From NCBI GenBank assembly GCA_947452235.1, contig CANGBK010000001.1, positions 1-64,000 on the forward strand: 64,000 nucleotides of DNA. The letters are read 5' to 3'. This document shows positions 16,035-25,406 of the stretch, in pieces (positions within the stretch are counted from its first letter, which is position 1; each line of letters starts with the position of its first letter). The position numbers and the translations under genes are program-made. The notes beneath the pieces were generated by a model. It was not told the origin of the DNA, searched no databases, and was given only the letters and a program-made list of their open reading frames with translations. This DNA comes from Micrococcales bacterium (GTDB lineage: Bacteria > Actinomycetota > Actinomycetes > Actinomycetales > Microbacteriaceae).

Positions 16035-19000
16035 CTATGGGATGGTCACCTGTTTCGCACCTGAAACTGAGATAGCTCCAGAGGTGCTCTTGTATATGGC
16101 TACGAAAGTTATTTTGGTACCGGATGGGACCCCAGAACCAACCATTGGTTGATAGTCCCAGACCATTCCAAAGTTCTTTGAGTCATCGGTGCCAACAACA
16201 CTCCAAGGCTGATCGCCTGCTTTCATAACCCAGGTGACGCTACCTAGATCAGTTGTTGAAACATTTGATGAAAGCGTCACTGTTTGGTTAGAACCGCTAA
16301 CTGTTGCACCAACTGTCACAGCAACTGTTGAATCTGCTAGTGGAAGCTGGTTGGCTGCTCTATAAATAACTGTTCCGCGAGCAGGAATAGTGATGTTCAC
16401 CACATTCGTTGCAGTGCTTGAAACCTTGCTTCCAGTTAGAAGTGGTGACCAAGAAGATGATGGTGTTGAAGTGGTTACGGTGACAGTCTGAGCCGTATTA
16501 CCAGAGTTGAAACCAACTAGGTATTCGCGTCTATCAGTTTTATCTAGTCTTGAAATCACCAGTGTGCTAGTTCCAACGGCTCTGGTTGTTTGAGCGCCAG
16601 TAGCTAAGGCAGGGTATTGTTTGCGCAAGTTGTTTAGCAGAGTGATTCTTGTGGTTAGCGGTGTTGTGATGTTGAAAGAAGAATTATTAGCGATGTATGA
16701 ACCCCAAACACGATCTTCATACATCCACTGGTTTACTTGAGTTGAGAACATATCTTCGCGGGCTGCTTTGTCGCCACCGGAACCAATCATTCCAACTTCA
16801 TCGCCATAGTAAACACTTGGGATACCTCTGGTTAGGAACAACAGATCGTTTGCTAGAAGCATTGAGGAAGCCCGAGTGCTTCCAGTTTGGTTGATCAAGT
16901 TAGCCGCACGACCCATGTCATGGTTGCCTAGGAAGGTAACTAAGTCGTAAGGGGATTTAGTCTTAGTAATAAAAAGATTGTCCTGATCTAGGAAGCTTGA
17001 GAAGCTTGCTGCGCCGCCACCTGCTGCATAAGGCAAAGCATTTGATTGAAAAGCAAAATCCAGAGCAGACGGCAAACCATATTTACGCATGTATGAACTC
17101 AGAGTTCCGCTGTTAGCTTCATAGAACTCGCCAAAGGCAAAGAGTTTTTGATTCTTCTGATTCATTAGCGTTGCTGTTTGTTCAACAACTTTCGGCCACC
17201 ACTTAGAGAAGTATTGGTTATCAACGTGCTTCGCTGTGTCAATGCGGAAACCGTCAACCCCGTAGTTATTTATCCAGTTTGAGTAAACATCTGCGAAGCC
17301 GTTGATAACTGCTTCGTTTTCTGTCTTCACATCGTCCAGACCAAAGAAGTCACCGTTTTGGTATTGGGATTGGTTACCCCAGTCACCAACGTTTCCTTGG
17401 TTGTGATAGTTGTTGATGTCATTCAGGAAGGCAGGTGATTTGATGCTTGTTCCCCAGGAAGGAATATATGCGGTTGTGTTGGGTAAGTTATGGAAGTTGT
17501 AATTGTTATCGCGGTACTGAATCACATCTCCGGTGTGGTTCATAACAATATCCAGAACTACTTTGATGCCTATGCGGTGAGCACAATCAACAAAGGACTT
17601 GAATTCGGCATTAGTTCCCCAATGTGGATCAATGGTGGTGAAGTCATCAATCCAATAGCCGTGATATGCAGATGATCCGCCTTGAACAAAGTTTTGTTTG
17701 AACGGAGGAGTAATCCAGACGGCTGTGAAACCTAAGCGTTTGATTCTAGGTAGGCCATCACCTGTTCCATCGGTTTTAGAACAACCATCGCTCAATCCAG
17801 CTAAGTCACCTCCGTGGGAATAGCCAGGATCGGTTGGATCAAAACCGTTCACGGATTTGTTGTTTGAGCTTGAGCCACCTTTATCGTTAGTTACATCACC
17901 GTTTTTATAACGGTCTGTCATAACGAAGTAAATAGAGTCACCTGAAAAAGAAGATCTAGGGGAGTCTGTTGCCAATGCGGATGCATCGGCAACAGTTAGG
18001 GCATCAATAGCGTTATTTAGCACTGGGGGATTGGTGGTTAAGAAATTCCCGTCGCTGTCAATGTGACCTGACTCAAGCCAGATCTCATAACCTGATTTTG
18101 CTAGGTCAAGAAGCTGGTCTGGGCCAGCTGGGTCCTTGAGTTCACCTTTGTGAATTATGTATGGAAGTTTGTTGGCATAGGTTGTTAGCGGAATCTTGAA
18201 TGTCACACCCCAACTATCTGTCTTGGATGAAATTGGAGCCTTAGGTGCCACCCAAAGTGTTTCTGTGGTTGCACCATTAGATCCAGCGAGCTGCCAAACG
18301 TGCATTCCCCAACTCTTATATGTGTTATCGGCTCTGTGGTAGTGAACGAGCGCATAGTTGCCGCGCTCGGCTACGCTTCCGTAAATAGTTGCAATTCCAC
18401 TGGTTAGGTAAAGTTCTGAAAACTTTGACGCATCGCCCGAGATATTCTCAATGTCATCCACAAGTTTCTTTGATTTGGTTGATTGGGTCTTTATTTTAAA
18501 AGTTGTTGTGTTTGCGGGAACTGCAAAAGATGCAACTAGGTCTGTGGTTCCGACCTTAACAAAGGCTTGGGTTGTGATCTGTGAGCCGATGGTTAGGACT
18601 GCAGTTCTACCTGTCTTGATAGATGCATTTAGGTGAACCTTTATTTCTTTAGTTGCCTGAACACGTGAAAGATATGGAACACCATTTGCATCGAGCCAAA
18701 CTTCTTTAGTAGAGGAAGGGTCGATGCAGGTTGTCGAAAAGGTGATTCTCGTTGCAGAAAGACATATAGTCGATGTGTTCGAAGGGACTGAATTAACTGC
18801 GAACCAGCCATAGCTATCTAAAGCTTGAAGTCTTGAAGTTCCCAAAATTGCGTTTTGATTTACTCCTGAACTTATGACGACTTGAGCGTTGGTTGGCATA
18901 GTGCTAGCTGGAACGTGAGTAATAAGGTCATAGGCCGGGGTTGTTACCGCTGCGTTTGTGGATTCAATCGAAATAACTGAGCCCAAGGCAGGGATTAGGA

Positions 19001-19046
19001 CCAGGATTAGGCTCAAAGCCTTGAATTTGCCGCGCACAATAGACAT
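16035..19046 (-). CDS. Secreted alpha-amylase-family glycoside hydrolase (GH13) with CBM41-like domain, copy 2
   Basis: 1003 aa, co-linear paralogue of the amylase at 11808-14795: signal peptide ('IESTNAA'), N-terminal beta region, CBM41-like domain (about 232-330, 'LVHYHRADNTYKSWG', 'LPYIIHKG'), then GH13 with 'DIVMNH' (499-504), Asp603 in 'GFRID', Glu640 in 'AFGE' and Asp710 in 'FLGNHD'. Conserved blocks such as 'LPRIKRLGF' and 'WGTN' are shared, while linkers and the C-terminal domain have diverged, so the duplication is old. It should attack starch-like polymers outside the cell. TAGAAT lies 6 nt before the ATG with no SD, so this first gene of the operon is probably leaderless. Confidence 0.93.
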   Translation of the reverse strand: MSIVRGKFKALSLILVLIPALGSVISIESTNAAVTTPAYDLITHVPASTMPTNAQVVISSGVNQNAILGTSRLQALDSYGWFAVNSVPSNTSTICLSATRITFSTTCIDPSSTKEVWLDANGVPYLSRVQATKEIKVHLNASIKTGRTAVLTIGSQITTQAFVKVGTTDLVASFAVPANTTTFKIKTQSTKSKKLVDDIENISGDASKFSELYLTSGIATIYGSVAERGNYALVHYHRADNTYKSWGMHVWQLAGSNGATTETLWVAPKAPISSKTDSWGVTFKIPLTTYANKLPYIIHKGELKDPAGPDQLLDLAKSGYEIWLESGHIDSDGNFLTTNPPVLNNAIDALTVADASALATDSPRSSFSGDSIYFVMTDRYKNGDVTNDKGGSSSNNKSVNGFDPTDPGYSHGGDLAGLSDGCSKTDGTGDGLPRIKRLGFTAVWITPPFKQNFVQGGSSAYHGYWIDDFTTIDPHWGTNAEFKSFVDCAHRIGIKVVLDIVMNHTGDVIQYRDNNYNFHNLPNTTAYIPSWGTSIKSPAFLNDINNYHNQGNVGDWGNQSQYQNGDFFGLDDVKTENEAVINGFADVYSNWINNYGVDGFRIDTAKHVDNQYFSKWWPKVVEQTATLMNQKNQKLFAFGEFYEANSGTLSSYMRKYGLPSALDFAFQSNALPYAAGGGAASFSSFLDQDNLFITKTKSPYDLVTFLGNHDMGRAANLINQTGSTRASSMLLANDLLFLTRGIPSVYYGDEVGMIGSGGDKAAREDMFSTQVNQWMYEDRVWGSYIANNSSFNITTPLTTRITLLNNLRKQYPALATGAQTTRAVGTSTLVISRLDKTDRREYLVGFNSGNTAQTVTVTTSTPSSSWSPLLTGSKVSSTATNVVNITIPARGTVIYRAANQLPLADSTVAVTVGATVSGSNQTVTLSSNVSTTDLGSVTWVMKAGDQPWSVVGTDDSKNFGMVWDYQPMVGSGVPSGTKITFVAIYKSTSGAISVSGAKQVTIP

Positions 19047-19052
19047 AGCCGA

Positions 19053-19058
19053 ATTCTA
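19053..19058 (-). promoter_or_regulatory. Putative -10 element (TAGAAT) of the amylase operon
   Basis: Minus-strand TAGAAT followed by 6 nt and the ATG at 19046. The transcript would start at the A of the start codon. Confidence 0.5.
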
Positions 19059-19098
19059 CTGACGTACTCTGGGAAAACACTTAGTGAGCAATTGTGGT

Positions 19099-19104
19099 TA
19101 AACT
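19099..19104 (+). promoter_or_regulatory. Putative -10 element (TAAACT) of prfB
   Basis: TAAACT followed by 7 nt (AGGGAAC) and the prfB ATG at 19112. The AGGG inside the spacer could also serve as a weak ribosome binding site, so leaderless initiation is not certain. Confidence 0.4.
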
Positions 19105-19111
19105 AGGGAAC

Positions 19112-20212
19112 ATGTCCGAGCTTGATCTATCCAGTGAAATCAAGCAGTTACGTCAAACACTTGAGACCATAACTGCTGTCTCAGACCTACCTAAATTAGA
19201 GGCTCAAATAGCTGAACTTGAGCAGTTGGCTCAAAACCCTGCTCTATGGGATGACACGGAGAATGCTCAGCAGGTAACATCAAGCCTTTCAAGAAAACAA
19301 GCTCAGGTGAGAAGACTAAAAGACTTGGCTTCAAGGATTAGTGACCTAGAGTTCATGGTTCAACTTGGTAATGAGGGTCAAGATGAGTCTTTACAGAAAG
19401 AAGCTGTTGGGGAAGTTGCCAAGCTCACTAAAGAGATAGGTGAAGCTGAAGTTCAAACTCTCTTGAATGGTGAGTATGACTCAAGAGCTGCCATTATGAC
19501 TATTCGCTCTGGTGCCGGTGGCGATGATGCTACAGATTTTGCGGAAATGCTTTTGAGAATGTATTTGAGGTATTGCGAGAAGCAGGGTTGGAAGGTCAGT
19601 GTTTTAGATACTTCTTTTGCTGAAGGTGCTGGCATCAAGTCGGCAACAGTTGAAATCGATGCTCCTTATGCTTTTGGTGAATTATCAGTTGAGGCTGGTA
19701 CTCACCGCTTGGTTCGCATGAGTCCTTTCAATGCTGCTGGCAAGAGGCAGACCAGTTTTGCCGCTGTTGAAGTTGTTCCTTTGATTGAACAAACCGATGT
19801 GATTGATGTTCCAGATAATGACATTCGTATCGATGTCTTTAGATCTTCAGGCCCTGGTGGTCAGTCGGTTAACACAACAGATTCCGCTGTTCGAATTACC
19901 CACTTGCCAACTGGAATAGTCGTTTCTTGCCAAAATGAGAAATCACAGTTGCAAAACAAAGCTGCTGCTATGCGAGTGCTGCAGAGCCGTTTGTTGGAAC
20001 TTAAGCGAAGCGAAGAAGACGCTAAGAAGAAGCAGTTAGCTGGGGATGCAACTGCTTCCTGGGGTGATCAGATGCGCTCTTATGTGATGGCTCCATATCA
20101 AATGGTGAAGGACCTTAGAACTAACTTTGAAGTGAATAACCCTGATGCAGTCTTTGATGGGGAGCTAGCTGGCTTTATTGCAGCTGGTATTCGCTGGCGT
20201 AAAACTTCCTGA
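19112..20212 (+). CDS. prfB: Peptide chain release factor 2
   Basis: Recognises UGA and UAA and triggers peptide release on the ribosome. 366 aa from the ATG at 19112 (the track uses a GTG 18 bp upstream). Seen: the stop-codon-reading 'SPF' tripeptide in 'HRLVRMSPFNAAGKRQTSFA' and the catalytic 'GGQ' in 'RSSGPGGQSVNTTDSAVRITH'. The frame runs through without the programmed +1 frameshift used by many bacteria, as is usual in actinobacteria. First gene of the conserved prfB-ftsE-ftsX-smpB-ssrA block. Confidence 0.97.
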   Translation: MSELDLSSEIKQLRQTLETITAVSDLPKLEAQIAELEQLAQNPALWDDTENAQQVTSSLSRKQAQVRRLKDLASRISDLEFMVQLGNEGQDESLQKEAVGEVAKLTKEIGEAEVQTLLNGEYDSRAAIMTIRSGAGGDDATDFAEMLLRMYLRYCEKQGWKVSVLDTSFAEGAGIKSATVEIDAPYAFGELSVEAGTHRLVRMSPFNAAGKRQTSFAAVEVVPLIEQTDVIDVPDNDIRIDVFRSSGPGGQSVNTTDSAVRITHLPTGIVVSCQNEKSQLQNKAAAMRVLQSRLLELKRSEEDAKKKQLAGDATASWGDQMRSYVMAPYQMVKDLRTNFEVNNPDAVFDGELAGFIAAGIRWRKTS

Positions 20213-20277
20213 GAATAGATAGACACGGCTCAGCCTTTAGGGCTAAGTGGGTTTAGGCAACTTAGGCTAAAAACACA

Positions 20278-20964
20278 ATGATTTCTATAAGCCAAGTAAC
20301 CAAAAGCTATCGTGGAGCACCACGACCAGCCCTCGATAATGTCTCGATTGAGATAGATAAGGGTGAGTTTGTCTTTTTGGTTGGAGCTTCAGGTTCAGGT
20401 AAATCTTCTTTGATGCGTATGGTTTTGCGTGAAGATTTACCAACCGCTGGAAGCATTCACGTTCTAGGGGAAAACTTAGTTGGTATCCCTAATCGTCGTG
20501 TTCCACATTTCAGAAGAAACCTAGGTGTTGTTTTTCAGGACTTCAGATTGCTACCAAATAAAACCGCAGCTCAAAACGTTGCATTCAGTTTGGAAGTTAT
20601 CGGTAAGAGTCGCGGCTTTATTACTGAAGCGGTTCCTGAGGTTTTGCGTCTGGTTGGTTTGGAAGAAAAAGCTAACTCACTTCCGAGTGAGTTATCTGGA
20701 GGTGAGCAACAAAGGGTTGCTTTGGCTAGAGCCATTGTTAATAAGCCAGCTATTTTGTTGGCTGATGAGCCAACCGGAAACTTAGATCCAAATACTTCTG
20801 AAGGCATTATGGATTTGTTGAACAGAATCAATTTGGCTGGAACAACTATTTTGATGGCAACTCACGATCGTGGAATTGTTGATAAGTATCGTAAGCGAGT
20901 TATTGAACTAAGCCAAGGCAAGATTGTTCGTGATGAACAGGGCAGTGGATACGGTAACCGATGA
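20278..20964 (+). CDS. ftsE: Cell division ATP-binding protein FtsE
   Basis: 228-aa ABC ATPase that with FtsX activates peptidoglycan hydrolases at the division septum. Walker A '[11 protein letters not shown]', Q-loop '[12 protein letters not shown]', signature '[14 protein letters not shown]', Walker B '[12 protein letters not shown]' and H-loop 'MATHD' are all present. Joined to ftsX by an ATGA overlap. TAGGCT lies 9 nt before the ATG, so a very short leader is possible. Confidence 0.97.
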   Translation: MISISQVTKSYRGAPRPALDNVSIEIDKGEFVFLVGASGSGKSSLMRMVLREDLPTAGSIHVLGENLVGIPNRRVPHFRRNLGVVFQDFRLLPNKTAAQNVAFSLEVIGKSRGFITEAVPEVLRLVGLEEKANSLPSELSGGEQQRVALARAIVNKPAILLADEPTGNLDPNTSEGIMDLLNRINLAGTTILMATHDRGIVDKYRKRVIELSQGKIVRDEQGSGYGNR

Positions 20965-21875
20965 GAGCTAGCTTTGTGTTTACTGAGATGGGTATAGCTA
21001 TTAGACGTAACCTGTCTATGGTCATCTCGGTTATTTTGGTTACCTTTATATCTCTTACCTTCGTTGGAACAGCTGGTTTATTGCAGCAACAAATAGGTTC
21101 AATGAAGACCTATTGGTATGACAAAGCTCAGGTAGCTGTTTATTTGTGTACTGCAACTTCACCTAAAGATGTTTGCCCTCAAGGTGAATCAAGTAAAGAT
21201 GTTCAAAAGACTGTTACCTCACGACTGAACTCGCCAACTTTGAAGCCATATATTGATACCTTCTATTTTGAGAACCATGACCAGGCATACAAGACTTTCC
21301 AAAAGGAGTTCAAGAACAATGCTGTTGCTAAGTATGTGACTCCAGCACAGCTAAATGAAACTTTCTGGGTGAAACTAAAAGACCCAAACCAGGCACCTAT
21401 CATCATTGAGAGTTTCAGTGGTTTATCTGGAATTGAGCAGGTAAAGGACCAGAGAAGTTACCTGGATCAGATTTTTAGCATGTTAAACATCGCTAGCTTG
21501 GCTGCCATCTCTATTGCAACCTTGATGTTGTTCTCAGCGGCACTCTTGATTTCAACAACTATTCGTCTTTCAGCTGTGATGCGAAGAAGAGAGATTGGCA
21601 TCATGCGTTTAGTTGGTGCAAGTAATTTCTATATCCAACTACCTTTCATCTTGGAAGGCGTTGTTGCTGGAGTGATTGGATCCCTATTGGCTGGGGGAGC
21701 AATCGTTGCGGTTGTGAACTACTTCGTTCAGGGTTACCTAGTTCAGCAGTTGCCTTTTACTAGCTTTGTGGGCCTAGCTGATGCGTTTGCATTGTTGCCT
21801 GGGCTTATTGCCATTGGTGGATTGATTGCAGGTATAGCTGCTGCTTCATCTATCAGGAGATATTTACGCGTCTAA
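20961..21875 (+). CDS. ftsX: Cell division protein FtsX
   Basis: 304 aa, membrane partner of FtsE. One N-terminal membrane helix, an extracytoplasmic domain of about 120 residues with two cysteines ('[14 protein letters not shown]'), then three C-terminal membrane helices with the FtsX-type '[23 protein letters not shown]' coupling segment. The extracytoplasmic domain should contact a cell-wall hydrolase (RipC-like in mycobacteria). Confidence 0.96.
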   Translation: MRASFVFTEMGIAIRRNLSMVISVILVTFISLTFVGTAGLLQQQIGSMKTYWYDKAQVAVYLCTATSPKDVCPQGESSKDVQKTVTSRLNSPTLKPYIDTFYFENHDQAYKTFQKEFKNNAVAKYVTPAQLNETFWVKLKDPNQAPIIIESFSGLSGIEQVKDQRSYLDQIFSMLNIASLAAISIATLMLFSAALLISTTIRLSAVMRRREIGIMRLVGASNFYIQLPFILEGVVAGVIGSLLAGGAIVAVVNYFVQGYLVQQLPFTSFVGLADAFALLPGLIAIGGLIAGIAAASSIRRYLRV

Positions 21876-21913
21876 TGGTTAGACTGGTCTGCTGACTTGA
21901 TAAAAACAGGAGC

Positions 21914-22393
21914 ATGACCGTGCCTAGAGAACGTGGCCAGAAAGTGGTTGCCACCAATCGTAAAGCCCGACACGACTATCACATTGAAGACGTGTTCGAG
22001 GCTGGCATTGTCCTATCCGGAACTGAAGTGAAATCCCTGAGAGCAGGTAGAGCAAGCTTGGTTGATGGCTATGCAGATATCGATAACGGTGAAGCTTGGC
22101 TTGAGAATGTTCACATCCCGGAATACCTTCAGGGAACCTGGAATAACCACAGCACCAGACGTAAGCGTAAGTTACTTCTTCACAAAGATGAGATCTTGAA
22201 GCTACAGGCAAAAGTTAAAGAGTCTGGTTTCACACTTATTCCTCTTTCTTTGTATTTCAAAGATGGTAGAGCCAAAGTTGAACTGGCTTTAGCTAAAGGA
22301 AAGAAGGAATACGACAAGCGTCAGGCTCTGAAAGAACGTCAAGATAAGCGTGAAGCAGACAGAGCCATGTCTACTAAAGGTAAAGACTGGTAA
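21914..22393 (+). CDS. smpB: SsrA-binding protein SmpB
   Basis: 159 aa. Binds tmRNA and delivers it to stalled ribosomes. '[26 protein letters not shown]' and the basic C-terminal tail '[23 protein letters not shown]' are typical. GGAG 5 nt before the ATG serves as ribosome binding site. The tmRNA gene follows within 100 bp. Confidence 0.97.
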   Translation: MTVPRERGQKVVATNRKARHDYHIEDVFEAGIVLSGTEVKSLRAGRASLVDGYADIDNGEAWLENVHIPEYLQGTWNNHSTRRKRKLLLHKDEILKLQAKVKESGFTLIPLSLYFKDGRAKVELALAKGKKEYDKRQALKERQDKREADRAMSTKGKDW

Positions 22394-22425
22394 TTCAGGG
22401 AATAAACCAGGCATAGACCTAGTTA

Positions 22426-22454
22426 TTGTCACTAGATAGCTTTATAGTTATCTA
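22426..22454 (+). promoter_or_regulatory. Putative ssrA promoter
   Basis: TTGTCA (22426-22431), a 17-nt spacer and TATCTA (22449-22454), which would start transcription a few tens of bases before the mature tmRNA end. A 9-bp hairpin (22432-22455) overlaps it, and a second small hairpin CCTTTAT/ATAAAGG followed by TTTT (22456-22475) lies between promoter and gene, so the site could also be read as the end of the smpB transcript. Confidence 0.4.
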
Positions 22455-22488
22455 GCCTTTATAAATAAAGGTTTTGGTAATTCAATAT

Positions 22489-22863
22489 GGGGATGATCGG
22501 TTTCGACAAGGCTTTTTGAGTCGAAAAGAAGCGGGTCGAGAATGCAGAGTTATCTCGAAAACTCCCTCTGCAAAACATAGGTGCAAAATCTAACAGCACC
22601 GACTTTGCCCTAGCCGCTTAATAGCCGCTAGCCCGAAGTCCGTTAGTCCAACTTTGATTTCGTGTTGGGTACTAGCGTCATTTAGAAATCTTGCTTTGTA
22701 GTTACGCCTTAGGGCTGCAAGGGACTTAAACTCAGGCTGGGTCAGTCAATTTAGTCGCTTCATGCAAAAATTGTGACCGAGTAAAACGTTTAGTGAAGCT
22801 ACACCCGTAGAAGAGTTCGGTTCCGAGTCATGGACGGGGGTTCAATTCCCCCCATCTCCACCA
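22489..22863 (+). ncRNA. ssrA: Transfer-messenger RNA (tmRNA)
   Basis: The 5' end GGGGATGATCGG pairs with the 3' ATCTCC-A-CCA to form the tRNA-like acceptor stem, and GGTTCAATTCC gives the T loop. The tag reading frame (22583-22621) encodes AKSNSTDFALAA followed by TAA, TAG; the ALAA end is the usual protease signal. Length about 375 nt. It rescues stalled ribosomes together with SmpB. Confidence 0.97.
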
Positions 22864-22880
22864 TCCCATATGCATCAAAT

Positions 22881-22912
22881 AAAAAACCTCCTAAGAAATT
22901 AGGAGGTTTTTT
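22881..22912. terminator. Bidirectional rho-independent terminator
   Basis: AAAAAA-CCTCCTAA-GAAA-TTAGGAGG-TTTTTT: perfect 8-bp stem, GAAA tetraloop and T-runs on both strands. It serves ssrA on the plus strand and cysE on the minus strand. Confidence 0.93.
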
Positions 22913-22914
22913 AT

Positions 22915-23433
22915 TTAAATATTTTTAGCTGGGTTGCCAACAACTGTAGTACCTGGTGCAACATCGCGGAGCACCACTGTTGCAGCGCCAACTCTGGCGC
23001 TATCACCAATGGTTATGTTGCCGATGATTGTTGATTGAGCACCGAGCACTACGTTGTTACCGATCGTTGGGTGACGTTTACCTTTTACACCGGTTTTAGA
23101 ACCAAGAGTTACACCGTGATAGATAAGAACATCGTCACCAATAATTGAAGTTTCACCGATGACAACTCCCATGCCGTGATCGATAACAAGTCGTCTTCCG
23201 ATTTGGGCTGCTGGGTGAATTTCAACACCGGTGATTGATCTGCCTGCGTATGCCAACATCCTGGCTAAAGTTTTTAGGCCGCAGCGCCAAAGGAAGTGTG
23301 CCTGACGATAGTTCCAAACAGCATGCAATCCAGGGTTGGTCAGAATGACTTCTATGGTGTTGCGAGCTGCTGGGTCACGTTCAAGAATGGCCCTTATGTT
23401 TTCACCGAAACGAATGGTGTTCCTAACTTTCAA
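22915..23433 (-). CDS. cysE: Serine O-acetyltransferase
   Basis: Makes O-acetylserine from serine and acetyl-CoA, the first step of cysteine synthesis. The track ORF starts inside cysK. The TTG at 23433 with AAGGA upstream gives 172 aa, matching short CysE/EpsC proteins, and overlaps the cysK stop by 11 bp. N-terminal '[18 protein letters not shown]', then '[41 protein letters not shown]' entering the left-handed beta-helix with hexapeptide repeats ('[23 protein letters not shown]'). Pairs with CysK in the same operon. Confidence 0.93.
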   Translation of the reverse strand: MKVRNTIRFGENIRAILERDPAARNTIEVILTNPGLHAVWNYRQAHFLWRCGLKTLARMLAYAGRSITGVEIHPAAQIGRRLVIDHGMGVVIGETSIIGDDVLIYHGVTLGSKTGVKGKRHPTIGNNVVLGAQSTIIGNITIGDSARVGAATVVLRDVAPGTTVVGNPAKNI

Positions 23434-24355
23434 GGAGATCCTTGTATAGAGCAGTCGAAAGATAGCGTTCTCCAAATGATGCAAGCAGAACAACAATATT
23501 CTTTCCCGCATTTTCAGGACGATTCGCTATTTGCGATGCACCCCACGCAGCAGCACCTGAAGAGATACCTCCAAGGATTCCTTCCTCAGCGGCGAGTCGA
23601 CGAGCGTATGCAAATGCTTGATCAGTTGGTGCATCAAGAACCTCGTCATAGATATCTCTATCCAGAACTTCTGGAACGAAGTTAGCTCCAATTCCCTGAA
23701 TAGGGTGACCGGCCGGTGTTCCACCATTGAGAATTGGTGAAGCTAAAGGTTCAACAGCAATGATCTTGATGTTTGGGTTTAGAGCTTTGAGTGCTTGACC
23801 AACACCGGTGATGGTTCCACCGGTTCCGATACCTGCAACAAAGATGTCAACTTCGCCGTTAGTATCTCTCCAGATTTCAGCACCGGTAGTTTCACGGTGA
23901 ATCTTTGGTCCAGCAGGGTTAGCGAACTGGTGAACTGCAACAGCACCTGTTTCACTTGCAATCTCATCTGCCTTAGCAACTGCTCCTCGCATACCTTCGG
24001 CGGCTGGGGTTAAAACAAGTTGCGCTCCATAAGCTTTGAGCAGCATTCTGCGTTCAATGCTCATGCTCTCTGGCATGGTCAGGATGACTTTGTATCCTCT
24101 AGCAGCGCAAACCATGGCTAGAGCGATACCAGTGTTGCCGGAGGTAGCTTCAACGATCGTGCCACCTTGTTTTAGTTCACCTGATTCAACTGCCGCATCA
24201 ACCATGGCAATTGCTAGCCGGTCCTTAACTGATGCTGAAGGGTTATAAAACTCTAGTTTTGCTAATACCTCGGCAGGAGCTCCATCCATTACTCGTTGCA
24301 GTCTAACCAGGGGAGTATTACCGAAAGCTTCAGTGATGTCGTTATAAATAGCCAT
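23423..24355 (-). CDS. cysK: Cysteine synthase A (O-acetylserine sulfhydrylase)
   Basis: 310-aa PLP enzyme that converts O-acetylserine and sulfide to cysteine. Lys44 in '[11 protein letters not shown]' binds PLP, '[12 protein letters not shown]' is the substrate loop and '[12 protein letters not shown]' the phosphate loop. The C-terminal 'LLES' does not end in Ile, the residue that usually inserts into CysE, so a stable cysteine-synthase complex is uncertain. TAACCT lies 6 nt before the ATG on the minus strand, suggesting a leaderless mRNA. Confidence 0.95.
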   Translation of the reverse strand: MAIYNDITEAFGNTPLVRLQRVMDGAPAEVLAKLEFYNPSASVKDRLAIAMVDAAVESGELKQGGTIVEATSGNTGIALAMVCAARGYKVILTMPESMSIERRMLLKAYGAQLVLTPAAEGMRGAVAKADEIASETGAVAVHQFANPAGPKIHRETTGAEIWRDTNGEVDIFVAGIGTGGTITGVGQALKALNPNIKIIAVEPLASPILNGGTPAGHPIQGIGANFVPEVLDRDIYDEVLDAPTDQAFAYARRLAAEEGILGGISSGAAAWGASQIANRPENAGKNIVVLLASFGERYLSTALYKDLLES

Positions 24356-24361
24356 AAGTCA

Positions 24362-24367
24362 AGGTTA
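24362..24367 (-). promoter_or_regulatory. Putative -10 element (TAACCT) of leaderless cysK-cysE
   Basis: Minus-strand TAACCT followed by 6 nt and the cysK ATG at 24355. Confidence 0.45.
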
Positions 24368-24441
24368 CCTAGAACTGGCCAAGACCTCTACTGCAGTTTG
24401 TTTAGATAAGTTGAATACGAGGGTTTTGGCCTTTGTTCCCA

Positions 24442-24447
24442 TAGGCT
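24442..24447 (+). promoter_or_regulatory. Possible -10 element (TAGGCT) of the heliorhodopsin gene
   Basis: TAGGCT, the same hexamer seen before other genes in the window, placed to give a leader of about 25 nt that contains AAAGAAAGG before the ATG at 24478. No clear -35 is visible. Confidence 0.3.
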
Positions 24448-24477
24448 CGAATCAATACCCAAAGAAAGGTTTGGATC

Positions 24478-25323
24478 ATGGCTTCAAATAAAACTGAAAA
24501 GCTTGCCAACAAGGTAAGCGAAAAAGGTTTAACTAGATATAACTTCATTGCAGGTGTTTTGCACTTAGTTTCTGCAATCTCACTAGCAGCAATTCTTTTG
24601 CAGGTGAAGGTGCAGGGTTATTTCCCTGTTACCGCTGACTGGATGCAGGGCCCTCCGGGATTCAAAGTTGGCGATCAAGTTGGTCCACTAACTATTCAGC
24701 CTCCACAGCATGTAGTGCTGTTCACCATCAACCTAGGTGGAGCAATCATTGCGTTCTTGCTGCTTTCTGCAGTATTCCACTTCGCCATCATTTCGCCTTT
24801 CTTCAAGAAGCGTTACTTTGATGGTCTAGCTAACACTCACAACTACTTCCGTTGGACTGAGTATTCACTTTCTTCCTCAATCATGATTACTTCAATCATG
24901 TTGCTAAACGGTTTCACTGACTTTGCAGGCTTGATTGCAGTGTTTGCAGTGAATGCAAGCATGATTCTGTTTGGTGCTTTGCAAGAGAAGTATGAGAAGC
25001 CAGGTAACGGTAAGGCTCTTCCATACATCATGGGTTGTATGACCGGTGTTGTTCCTTGGATCATTATCGGTATCTCAGCTTTCCGTCCTGGTTACACAGG
25101 TGAGAACCAGATCCCTGGTTTCGTCATCGGAATCATTGTGACCATCTTTATTGCGTTCAACACATTCGCAATCAACCAGGCTCTGCAGTATCGCCAAGTT
25201 GGTAAGTGGAAGGACTACCTATTCGGTGAGCGTGTATACATCACTCTTAGCTTCGTAGCTAAGTCCTTGCTTGCTTGGCAGGTATTCTCAGGAGCTATCA
25301 TTCCTGCACTTTCCAATAACTAA
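24478..25323 (+). CDS. Heliorhodopsin
   Basis: 281-aa seven-helix retinal protein of the heliorhodopsin family, which inserts with its N-terminus inside the cell, opposite to type 1 rhodopsins. Seen: 'HNYFRWTEYSLSSSIM' with Glu128 at the Schiff-base counterion position, the family block 'NASMILFGALQEKYEKP', 'GVVPWIIIG' and the last helix 'LSFVAKSLLAWQVFSGAIIPAL' with retinal-binding Lys262. Proton pumping is not expected for the family; proposed roles are light sensing or regulation of partner enzymes. Own terminator at 25347. Divergent from cysK-cysE. Its last 26 codons recur at 27768-27845. Confidence 0.96.
   Translation: MASNKTEKLANKVSEKGLTRYNFIAGVLHLVSAISLAAILLQVKVQGYFPVTADWMQGPPGFKVGDQVGPLTIQPPQHVVLFTINLGGAIIAFLLLSAVFHFAIISPFFKKRYFDGLANTHNYFRWTEYSLSSSIMITSIMLLNGFTDFAGLIAVFAVNASMILFGALQEKYEKPGNGKALPYIMGCMTGVVPWIIIGISAFRPGYTGENQIPGFVIGIIVTIFIAFNTFAINQALQYRQVGKWKDYLFGERVYITLSFVAKSLLAWQVFSGAIIPALSNN
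25243..25323 (+). repeat. Direct repeat, copy 1 (3' end of heliorhodopsin gene)
   Basis: The last 26 codons and stop. The same 81 bp recur at 27768-27848 with six substitutions, all in third codon positions and all synonymous. The central 41 bp are identical. Confidence 0.95.
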
Positions 25324-25346
25324 GTAAAACGAAAAATATTTAGCCA

Positions 25347-25376
25347 AAGCCCCACTGTGCGAAGTGGGGCTTTTTG
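25347..25376 (+). terminator. Rho-independent terminator of the heliorhodopsin gene
   Basis: Perfect 10-bp stem AAGCCCCACT/AGTGGGGCTT with a 6-nt loop, followed by TTT. Confidence 0.9.
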
Positions 25377-25406
25377 GTTTAAGCATTGAATGTGTCTGGG
25401 TGACTA

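Noticed and set aside
19112-19200. Programmed frameshift in prfB
   Set aside because: The frame is continuous from the ATG; no in-frame UGA or slippery CUU-UGA site is present.
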